A stretch of 64,000 nt of DNA from G963675935 sp963675935 (lineage in GTDB: Bacteria; Planctomycetota; Planctomycetia; Pirellulales; Thermoguttaceae): the NCBI GenBank assembly GCA_963675935.2, contig OY780964.2:992001-1056000 (forward strand), given 5' to 3'. Of the stretch, positions 41,557-47,971 are shown piece after piece. The notes below the pieces were generated by a model, which ran no database searches, was not told the origin of the DNA, and worked only from the letters and a program-made list of their open reading frames with translations. A program made the position numbers and the translations under genes. How positions within the stretch are numbered: the stretch's first letter is position 1; every line of letters starts with the position of its first letter.

Positions 41557-42890
41557 GAAGTTCTCCCGCTGATGTACTCGAACGACACCACGGCCCGGCC
41601 CGCCGAGCCGCGATAGTTGCCGATGAACTTTCTCGCGTCGTGCGAGCCGTTCTTTTTCACGCCCACGACGCGCCACAGCGGCGAGCGGCGGCAATGGGCA
41701 ATCAACGCCGGGTGGCTGGCCGTCACGTTCATCCGGTGGCCCTCGCGCACGTGCAACTCCGCCACGGCCTCGGCCACGGTCATGCCGATGCCGATGCCCT
41801 GGTAGTCGGGCAGCGTGACGATGCGGCTGATTCTCCAGCGGTTCTTTTGCCCAATCAAAGTCAGCGTCGCGCAGAACGCCACCGGTTCGCCATGCCACAG
41901 GGCCATAAAACATCGGGCGTAGCGCGACAACGATCCGCTCAAATAGTGATGACGCGCAAACAGCCGCCACGCACTGTGCCCGCAACGAAAGATTTCAAGC
42001 TCGATCGGCGGTCGCCGAAGACGCCTCCGACTGAAAGTGGACGTGGCCATGTCGATGACCCAATCGGGTTCGAGCCACTCGGTCACGTCATAGTGGCACG
42101 TCACGGCGACCAGTCGGCAGCCGATCCGGCCCGAGCGGATTCCCTTGGCCACGGCGGCCGACACGACCCGCGCGACGTTGCGATCGACCACGCTGGTGAA
42201 TTCGTCGAAAACGGTCAGAGGAAGTAGGTCCCGCTTGCCGAGTAGGTCCCGCTTGCCGAGTAGGTCCCGCTTGCCGAGCGGGACTTGGGAGCAGACGGAG
42301 GACTGAATTTCAGATTCCCCCGTTTCCCGTTCCCAGTCCCCAGCTCCATTCTCGCTGTCCTTGGTCCCGCTCGGCAAGCGGGACCTACTCAGCGCCCGGG
42401 CCAAATCGCAGCGGAAGCGCTCGCCGTTGCTCAACACCTGATACGGCTTGATCCAGCTCGGCGGCGACGAAAACCCAACGGCCGTGAACAACTGCGTGAT
42501 TTCCTTGATCGGCCGGGGGCCGAGACCGTCGATCACCGCGCGGTCGGCGGGCCACTGTTGGGGTTCGTAAAGGCGGTCTCCGAACATTCTTCGCGCGATG
42601 GTGCTTTTGCCACTGCCCGACGGACCGACGATCAGGCCGACGGACCAAGTAGGTTCCGCTTGCCGAGCGGAACTTGGCTCTGAAGTCCCGTTGGGCAAGC
42701 GAGAGCTACTGTCCAACTCTGAAGTCCCGCTCGGCAAGCGGGACCTACTGTCCAGCACCCACGCCGGCACATCGACCGCAAAGCGCTCGGCGACTCGCTC
42801 GGCCAGCGGAACGTCGAACATTCCGGCGACCTGCTGGACGCGGAACGAATCGAAAACGGGACAGGCGACTTCAATTTCAATGGGAGGCAT
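41553..42890 (-). CDS. ABC-ATPase fused to a GNAT acetyltransferase (COG2401-like), with in-frame repeat inserts
   Basis: 445 residues. The ABC half has Walker A GPSGSGKST (89-97), signature LSNGERFRCDLARAL (153-167), Walker B LTVFDEFTSVVD (225-236) and H-loop His266 (VAVTCHYD). The GNAT half (about 300-440) has the acetyl-CoA loop PDYQGIGIG. This fusion matches COG2401, known from phage-like neighbourhoods, role unclear. Residues 48-79 and 168-223 are not native: they are repeat sequence in frame (SRLPSGT, LGKRDL three times), the second lying between signature and Walker B. Whether the ATPase still works is open. Confidence 0.85.
   Translation of the reverse strand: MPPIEIEVACPVFDSFRVQQVAGMFDVPLAERVAERFAVDVPAWVLDSRSRLPSGTSELDSSSRLPNGTSEPSSARQAEPTWSVGLIVGPSGSGKSTIARRMFGDRLYEPQQWPADRAVIDGLGPRPIKEITQLFTAVGFSSPPSWIKPYQVLSNGERFRCDLARALSRSRLPSGTKDSENGAGDWERETGESEIQSSVCSQVPLGKRDLLGKRDLLGKRDLLPLTVFDEFTSVVDRNVARVVSAAVAKGIRSGRIGCRLVAVTCHYDVTEWLEPDWVIDMATSTFSRRRLRRPPIELEIFRCGHSAWRLFARHHYLSGSLSRYARCFMALWHGEPVAFCATLTLIGQKNRWRISRIVTLPDYQGIGIGMTVAEAVAELHVREGHRMNVTASHPALIAHCRRSPLWRVVGVKKNGSHDARKFIGNYRGSAGRAVVSFEYISGRTS
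42222..42389. repeat. REP-like palindromes in frame inside the ABC-ATPase core
   Basis: Three tandem 18-bp units AGTAGGTCCCGCTTGCCG at 42223, 42241 and 42259 add six codons each. They are followed by unrelated spacer and a GGTCCCGCTCGGCAAGCGGG hairpin (42363-42385). A 56-residue insert results. Confidence 0.92.
42654..42749. repeat. REP-like palindromes in frame before the Walker A motif
   Basis: Copies of GTTCCGCTTGCCGAGCGGAAC, CCCGTTGGGCAAGCG and TCCCGCTCGGCAAGCGGGAC with short spacers add about 32 residues (SRLPSGTSELDSSSRLPNGT). Confidence 0.9.
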
Positions 42891-42933
42891 AAGCAAAGTG
42901 GGGAAGGCGAAGCAATTGTGAATGAATTTCAAT

Positions 42934-43010
42934 GGGTCTTAGGTTTTAGGTCTTAGGTCTTGGGGCTTGGGTCTTCGATTTCCAAGACCCAAGACCCAAG
43001 ACCTAAGTCC
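42934..43010. repeat. Palindromic repeat family H (GGTCTTAGGTCTTGGGGCTT...)
   Basis: Arms of GGGTCTT/GGTTTTAGGTCTTAGG units and complements AAGACCCAAGACCTAAGTCC. Other copies at 24614, 44427 and 46022-46204. Confidence 0.85.
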
Positions 43011-43017
43011 TTGTCCT

Positions 43018-43581
43018 CTACAGCGTCAGCAACTTGCACGGCAATCCCTCGCCGGTCAGCCGCTCGTAAACCGACTGCTGCTCGGCCTCGTCGCGGCACT
43101 CGACGACGACCTGAAACGCCTCGGGAATGGCGACGTTCCGCTCGGGAAATTTTTCCTCGGCTTCGTCCAGAGCGGGCTCCGAACGGTCGAGCATCGAATC
43201 GAGCAACGATTGCACGGCGTCGTTTTCGGTATCGACTTGATCGAGCAACTCGGCGAGCACCGCCTGATCGGTCTCGGCCATGGCGGCCAAGGGATCGTGC
43301 AAGGCCAACAGCTTCGCCGCTTCCTTCTCGTCGAGATCGAGCACCAGCACCGGCACTTCCTGGTCGGGCGTGGTCTCGGCCCGGAGATGGCCGTCGATCA
43401 GTTCGAGCGAACCGTCGGGCAGTTCGCGGGCCAAGAGCGCGCCAGCGTATCCGATTTCGGCCAGCACTCCGCGCAGGGCGTCTTGCTGGGTCGAAGGATG
43501 AACTCGCCAATTGTTCGGATGCGGTCGCAGTTGGCTCGCCTTCACACGCCGCAGTTCCTTGATCCGATCTCGAATTTGCAT
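43018..43581 (-). CDS. ParB-like nuclease-domain protein
   Basis: 187 residues. An N-terminal ParB/sulfiredoxin-fold domain (residues 12-65: KASQLRPHPNNWRVHPSTQQ, and the nucleotide-loop-like LELIDGHLRAE) is followed by an acidic, Leu/Glu-rich helical C-terminus and no HTH. Such single-domain ParB proteins are common in phages beside terminases. AAGGAG lies before the ATG at 43581; the gene starts 7 bp after its upstream neighbour. Confidence 0.8.
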   Translation of the reverse strand: MQIRDRIKELRRVKASQLRPHPNNWRVHPSTQQDALRGVLAEIGYAGALLARELPDGSLELIDGHLRAETTPDQEVPVLVLDLDEKEAAKLLALHDPLAAMAETDQAVLAELLDQVDTENDAVQSLLDSMLDRSEPALDEAEEKFPERNVAIPEAFQVVVECRDEAEQQSVYERLTGEGLPCKLLTL

Positions 43582-43588
43582 GATTGGT

Positions 43589-43885
43589 TTACTCCTTGTG
43601 TCCGAGGAAGGTTGCGGCGACGGTGCCGGCAATGGCCAAGAGGAGGCCCCAGACGCACTGCATGGCCAGAAGCAGCCGCTTCCGACCGCCGCGAAGCTCG
43701 GCCACTTCGCCCATCAAACCGGGGCTCGCCTCCTTGTTGCCAGGCAGGCCGTAGATGTCGGTTTTCAACTGCGACACGTCGGCGCGACACGCCTCGCATC
43801 GGGCGAAGCCGGCGACGACATCCTCGTGGTAGCCGTCGAGTTTGTCGCTGAGTCGCGCAATCGCGTTCTTTTCGCTAGCCGTCAC
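43589..43885 (-). CDS. Small membrane protein of the phage block (holin-like layout)
   Basis: 98 residues from a GTG at 43885 with AGGA at 9 bp. Soluble helical N-terminus with a CEAC motif, then one C-terminal transmembrane helix (LLLAMQCVWGLLLAIAGTVAATFLG). Size and topology are compatible with a holin or a spanin-like piece, but there is no specific motif. Upstream is a family G repeat. Confidence 0.6.
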   Translation of the reverse strand: MTASEKNAIARLSDKLDGYHEDVVAGFARCEACRADVSQLKTDIYGLPGNKEASPGLMGEVAELRGGRKRLLLAMQCVWGLLLAIAGTVAATFLGHKE

Positions 43886-43921
43886 GATGAAATCCTTGTG
43901 AAATGGTCGATGTTCAAAAAA

Positions 43922-44004
43922 GTAGGGTGGGACAAGCTTTAGCGCAGTCCCACCATGTTTTTCACGATTCCTTGGTGGGACTGCGCAAGCTTGTCCCACC
44001 CTAC
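43922..44004. repeat. Palindromic repeat family G
   Basis: Arms GTAGGGTGGGACAAGCTTTA / AAGCTTGTCCCACCCTAC, with one arm shortened by about 4 bp. Confidence 0.92.
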
Positions 44005-44012
44005 GATCTTTT

Positions 44013-44414
44013 CTAAACGGTTATTGACGTTTCCACCGTGGACTTCAACGCCGCGCCATTTTGCAGGATGGCGATAAGCTCGCGGCATTTCGTCGCGTTG
44101 CTCATGGCGTAGTGTTCGGCGCACTTTTTGACGGCCTCTTCCATGAGCCCGATGGCGCCGGCCGTGCCGCCTTTCATCTCCTTGGCCAACGCGACAAAGC
44201 CTTCGATGGCCTCGGAGTAGTCGCCCTGCGAATACTGGCGCAGCGGCGCGGAGAGCTTCGTCAGCCCCCACTTGGCCAGCTCATCGGCCAAGTCGCCGGC
44301 ACGCTGCCGCCGGGCTTGAACCCGATTGACAGCCCACAGGGCAACGATCGTGGCGACCAACGCCGTCTCGGCCAGAATCAGATATTGAAACGCAACGGGA
44401 ACTTGATCGAACAT
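44013..44414 (-). CDS. Membrane-anchored small protein of the phage block
   Basis: 133 residues: a signal-anchor helix (VAFQYLILAETALVATIVALWAV), then a soluble region with GDLADELAKWGLTKLSAPLR and a TPR/helix-pair-like CAEHYAMSNATKCRELIAIL. No recognised family. Its location between the protease fusion and the second small membrane protein suggests an envelope role in lysis or DNA release. Confidence 0.6.
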   Translation of the reverse strand: MFDQVPVAFQYLILAETALVATIVALWAVNRVQARRQRAGDLADELAKWGLTKLSAPLRQYSQGDYSEAIEGFVALAKEMKGGTAGAIGLMEEAVKKCAEHYAMSNATKCRELIAILQNGAALKSTVETSITV

Positions 44415-44426
44415 GGGACACCTCGG

Positions 44427-44525
44427 GGTTGGGGTTTTAGGTCTTGGGTCTTGGGTCTTGGGTCTTGGCTAAGTCCTAAGTCCTAAGACCTAAAACCCAA
44501 GACCTAAGACCCAAGCCCCAAGTCC
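44427..44525. repeat. Palindromic repeat family H
   Basis: GGTTTTAGGTCTTGGGTCTTGGG units on the left and CCTAAAACCCAAGACCTAAG on the right. Confidence 0.85.
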
Positions 44526-44531
44526 GACTTC

Positions 44532-46004
44532 TTACTTCTTCGGCATGGCAAAATAAATCACGAATCCGACGGCGACGGCCGCCAGAATGCACAGGCCGGC
44601 GACAAGCGGTGAAGCTTCTTTCTTCACTTCTTGCTTGCCGATCGAAACCGACACGTCGGCCTTGCCCTGCGGCGAGGCGCCGTCGCGGGCCTTCTGTTCG
44701 TTCAATCGAATCAGGGCGTCGATCCGAGCGTCTTGCCGGTCATCGCGGTTTTGCGTGTTGCCTCGCCACGGCAAGATCGGATTGGTCTTTTCCTTCGCCG
44801 CCGGTGCAACGGGTTCGTCAAGTTCCGGTCCGGGCAACAGACATGAACCACCAGGGCAACAACCGCTTTTCGCCGGCGTCTCCGGCAGATTGTCGAGCGG
44901 CGTAGCAGGTTCAGCGTCCATCGGCGGAGTCGGCTGCCGGTCCGGTTCGTACGCGGTCGGATGGAACGCAAGAGCCGCTTGCGGCTTCGCACTCTCCACT
45001 TTTATTGCTTCGCTCAACACGCGATGCACCCGGCCCGCTTGCACGCCGACCACGACCTCGCCGTTGGTGCCCCAGAGGATTCCGACGACGCGGCCGCGCT
45101 CGTTGAAGATCGGGCCGCCGCTATCGCCCAATCGGGCAGGGCCGGAAATCTCGAACCAATCGTCCGGCGGCGAATTCGGACGCTCCGACGACCGACGATA
45201 ACCGAGGAATCGCCCGCTGTTGACGGCCAAACGGCCATCCGCTCCATAGCCACACGATTCCAGCCGATTGCCCTTCCGCTGAACGGCCGCGGCGCCGAGT
45301 TCAAGCCGCGCCGGCTCTACGCCGAGAGAGGAAGGATTGTCACCGAGCTCGAGCGCCGCGCAATCCCACGCAATGTCAACCTTCAGCACGCGGGCCGAAT
45401 AGCTTCGCCGCGTGGAGAGCTCGACGACGATCTGCTTGGCGTCTTGCACGACGTGCCGGGCGGTCAAAATGATGACGCGGCCGCCCCACGACACCAGCAC
45501 GCCCGAGCCGATCGAGCGGACCCGCTCGGCGTCCTTGCAAAAAACGCGAACGACAGCCGACCGGTGGCCTACAGCCTCGGCATAGCGCCACGCGGGCGTC
45601 GGCCGTCGTTCGATGTTCGTGGTTTTGGTTTTTTCCTTCGTTTTCAGTTTCATTTTGAGCCGCTCGACGCTCGTTCGGCCGACAACGCGATCGACCTCGA
45701 CGCCGCGATTGACGACGATGAACGTGGGAACGCTCGCAACGCGGTAGCTTTGGGCCAGCAGGACATCGCGGTCGATGTCCACACGCTTGACCGCGTAGCC
45801 GTCATGCTCAACGGCATCGATGACCGGCTGCATGTCGCGGCACGGCTGACACCACTGGGCGTGGAAGACCAACAGCGTCGGCGCGTCGGCCGGCTCCTCG
45901 CCACGGCCGATTTTTTCGGCCAACGCCAAGACGACGATGCCGCCGGCAAACGCCAAAAATGTCCAAAACAGTTTTCGCAACTCTCGATTCTCAAATGCTC
46001 TCAT
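44532..46004 (-). CDS. Thioredoxin - trypsin-like protease fusion with two membrane segments
   Basis: 490 residues. TTAGGAGG gives an excellent start at 46004. Order: membrane helix 12-29, thioredoxin fold with CxxC as WCQPC (51-55) and VASVPTFIV cis-Pro, then a serine protease with His184 (LTARHVV), Asp214 (WDCAALEL) and Ser295 (GDSGGPIF). A Pro-rich linker with several Cys follows, and a C-terminal membrane helix (SPLVAGLCILAAVAVGFVIYF). Both domains should face the periplasm. The combination is unusual; within a phage block it might process envelope or head proteins, but the target is unknown. Confidence 0.85.
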   Translation of the reverse strand: MRAFENRELRKLFWTFLAFAGGIVVLALAEKIGRGEEPADAPTLLVFHAQWCQPCRDMQPVIDAVEHDGYAVKRVDIDRDVLLAQSYRVASVPTFIVVNRGVEVDRVVGRTSVERLKMKLKTKEKTKTTNIERRPTPAWRYAEAVGHRSAVVRVFCKDAERVRSIGSGVLVSWGGRVIILTARHVVQDAKQIVVELSTRRSYSARVLKVDIAWDCAALELGDNPSSLGVEPARLELGAAAVQRKGNRLESCGYGADGRLAVNSGRFLGYRRSSERPNSPPDDWFEISGPARLGDSGGPIFNERGRVVGILWGTNGEVVVGVQAGRVHRVLSEAIKVESAKPQAALAFHPTAYEPDRQPTPPMDAEPATPLDNLPETPAKSGCCPGGSCLLPGPELDEPVAPAAKEKTNPILPWRGNTQNRDDRQDARIDALIRLNEQKARDGASPQGKADVSVSIGKQEVKKEASPLVAGLCILAAVAVGFVIYFAMPKK

Positions 46005-46021
46005 CGCAATACCTCCTAATT

Positions 46022-46204
46022 GGTCTTGGGGCTTGGGACTTGGGGCTTGGGGCTTAGTCTGCTCTGCGTAGGGTGGGACAAGCGCAGCACAGTCCCACCA
46101 AAAACCGGGAAAAAACATCTGGTGGGACTGCGATGCGCTTGTCCCACCCTACTTTCTTGGTCTTAGCTAAGTCCTAAGTCCGAAGACCCAAGACCTAAAA
46201 CCTA
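46022..46204. repeat. Family G palindrome nested in a family H palindrome
   Basis: The family H left arm (GGTCTTGGGGCTTGGGACTT, 46022-46057) and right arm (AAGTCCTAAGTCC...AAGACCCAAGACC, about 46168-46204) enclose a complete family G repeat at 46068-46152. Confidence 0.88.
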
Positions 46205-46768
46205 ACCCAACGTAAATCGGTACTCGAAAAACGGACTCCGGGCCAAGTCGCCCGGCTCGGTCAGCCGGTCGGCCAACTCGGGCACGGGATCGACGCCGCC
46301 GGCGCGACACGCCATTGCAACGGCCTGCGAACAGAACGGCGGCCACCGCGTGGCGGCGATGTCGTTCGTGTCGGGCGACACGATGAATCGAAACAGCGGC
46401 ATGTGATACAGCGACGCCCGAAACAAGTTCCAGCGGCCGTAGGGTTTTCCGGTGATGGCCACCATCGCAGCCAATGCCTTTTCACGTGAAAAACGCCGGT
46501 GAATCGCATTCGCCGAAAATACGTCGATCACGCCGGGCCACTGCTCGACCAAGTTCGACAGCAGTTGCGCCCGGCCGCCGCCGGTCGTCATTTCGACGTT
46601 CATCAGTCGATCGCCCCAGCGGCCGGCCATGGCGGCGTGGGTGTATTGCGACCGTCCGGCCACGGCGATGGCCTGCCACAAAAGTCCACGCGGGCGGAAC
46701 AACAGCAGGTCGGCGGTTTTGATTTCACATCGAGCCGCAGCGTAGTTGAGGATGATTTTGTCGGTCAT
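46202..46768 (-). CDS. Permuted papain-like (YiiX/NlpC-P60 type) protein
   Basis: 188 residues from ATG 46768. ADLLLFRPRGLLWQAIAV, His44 in SQYTHAAM and Cys146 in WPPFCSQAVA match the permuted papain fold (YiiX/YebB-like), in which His precedes Cys. Members are peptidases or acyl transferases; phage versions may cut cell-wall or lipid links. It is the second gene of the block, so a lysis role is possible. Confidence 0.7.
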   Translation of the reverse strand: MTDKIILNYAAARCEIKTADLLLFRPRGLLWQAIAVAGRSQYTHAAMAGRWGDRLMNVEMTTGGGRAQLLSNLVEQWPGVIDVFSANAIHRRFSREKALAAMVAITGKPYGRWNLFRASLYHMPLFRFIVSPDTNDIAATRWPPFCSQAVAMACRAGGVDPVPELADRLTEPGDLARSPFFEYRFTLG

Positions 46769-46818
46769 GGTGGAATTGCGGTTTTGGGTCTTGGGGATCG
46801 GCAAATCAATGACTGTCG

Positions 46819-46883
46819 TGGGGCAGGTTGCCAACCTGCCTCAGAGCTGGAAGTCAACAGGGCAGGTTGGCAACCTGCCCCAC
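46819..46883. repeat. Palindromic repeat family L (GGGCAGGTTGGCAACCTGCCC)
   Basis: Two inverted copies of GGGCAGGTTGSCAACCTGCC. The left part lies between two genes and the right part supplies the last codons of the HTH/zinc gene. Confidence 0.88.
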
Positions 46884-47279
46884 ATTGTCCTGTTGCTTGC
46901 GTTCCATCGCTTGCCGCGCCCGCCGAACTTCCTCGTACCGAGCGCGATGTTCGGGCCGAAGATCGAGGGCCGGCGATCCAACGAAGATCGTCGCGGCCAT
47001 TCGCATCGCCCGGGGCAGACGTTTTTCCTTCGCGCGGCACAGCAGGCACGGCATGTAGACCAGGCCGCCGCAACCGGGACATCGCCGCGGCGGGCCGGCG
47101 GGCTTCTCCGAATCGTCGTCGCACGGTTCCTTCGGCAGGTTGTCGTTGCGATGCCGGCCGGCGGCAATCGCGCCGACGGTGTTGCGTGAAACGCCGGTCA
47201 ACCGCGCGACTTGCCGGTGGCTGAATTTCGATTCCGTCAACAGTCGCCGAACCTCGGCGACGATATTAGGCGCGATCAT
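46854..47279 (-). CDS. HTH + zinc-ribbon regulator heading the phage block
   Basis: 141 residues from ATG 47279, which has GGGAG at 9 bp. The N-terminal helix-turn-helix (SKFSHRQVARLTGVSRNTVGAIAAGRH) is of a transcription-regulator kind. Cys67, Cys70, Cys78 and Cys81 (RRCPGCGGLVYMPCLLC) make a zinc ribbon. The final QQDNVGQVANLPC is read from the family L repeat, so the original end is lost. It probably regulates the block. Confidence 0.75.
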   Translation of the reverse strand: MIAPNIVAEVRRLLTESKFSHRQVARLTGVSRNTVGAIAAGRHRNDNLPKEPCDDDSEKPAGPPRRCPGCGGLVYMPCLLCRAKEKRLPRAMRMAATIFVGSPALDLRPEHRARYEEVRRARQAMERKQQDNVGQVANLPC

Positions 47280-47311
47280 GTTTTGCTCTCCCATTTGCTC
47301 GCGTGGCGTCA

Positions 47312-47392
47312 GGGGGACAGTCCCATTTTCGCGGCGGTCATGTGGAATGATGTGGCCACGTCCTTTCCGCCGCGAAAATTGGGACAGTCCCC
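47312..47392. repeat. Palindromic repeat family K
   Basis: Second copy of GGGGGACAGTCCCATTTTCG... (first at 17328). It sits between the terminator at 47407 and the HTH gene. Confidence 0.9.
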
Positions 47393-47406
47393 TGCGAATG
47401 CGCAAT

Positions 47407-47446
47407 AAAAAAAGCCCGCCGCCGGAGCGAACTCCAGCGACGGGCT
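47407..47446 (-). terminator. Intrinsic terminator with UUCG tetraloop in the leader of the phage block
   Basis: A 15-bp stem (AGCCCGTCGCTGGAG / CTCCGGCGGCGGGCT, two G:U pairs) closes a TTCG loop and is followed by seven T. It lies between the promoter at 47502-47531 and the first gene at 47279, so it would act as an attenuator or end a leader RNA of about 90 nt. Confidence 0.85.
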
Positions 47447-47501
47447 CTTGTGGCTGCCTTGGTTTTTGGCCAGGTGCTGCGGATACCCTCGAACGGCCGC
47501 T

Positions 47502-47531
47502 ACCCTAGCACAGGGCGTGGCCCAATTTCAA
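47502..47531 (-). promoter_or_regulatory. Predicted promoter of the phage block
   Basis: Minus strand: TTGAAA (-35), 18-bp spacer starting TTGGGCCACG, TAGGGT (-10). The -35/spacer start CTTGAAATTGGGCCAC matches the portal promoter at 34771-34799. The rest of the 47447-47971 gap is AT-richer and has no gene apart from the leuS terminator. Confidence 0.55.
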
Positions 47532-47795
47532 GAGGAAAAAAATGGGCGAAAACAATGCCGCCGCCCCCCGTTCGCATGTGATTTTCGCCCGGCGTGGCAA
47601 TTTTCAGATATTTTCGATGTCACTTTATATTACTAAGATCTGGTGGCCCATCCCAGCCGTCAGGAAATCCTATCGGAAAACCAACTTGCCGAACGCCCCC
47701 CAGCAACATTCGCCCAAAAGGTCATTCGTATCCTTCAACGAAAATACGATCAACGTGGAGGACGGATATGGGGGGAAAAGTTGCTGTGAGCACAT

Positions 47796-47818
47796 AAAAA
47801 AAGGCCCTTGCGGGCCCG
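47796..47818 (-). terminator. Rho-independent terminator of leuS
   Basis: On the minus strand GGCCC GCAA GGGCC followed by seven T, about 150 nt after the leuS stop codon. Confidence 0.75.
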
Positions 47819-47971
47819 ATGGCCGAGGCCATCCACCTCCGGTGCTCCGGATTACTTGTGTTATTGGCCAACTACGAAAAAAGTCAATGGAGGAAACGGC
47901 AAAAACCACATTATTAGGGAGTTCCAAAAAACAATTGGATGGGAAAATTGCTTTATCTCCCTTGCTCTCCC

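Noticed and set aside
42223..42276. Possible CRISPR-like short repeats
   Set aside because: 18-bp units are contiguous and lie inside a coding frame.
43018..43581. Plasmid partition ParB with parS
   Set aside because: Only the N-terminal ParB domain is present with no HTH, no ParA, and a phage gene context.
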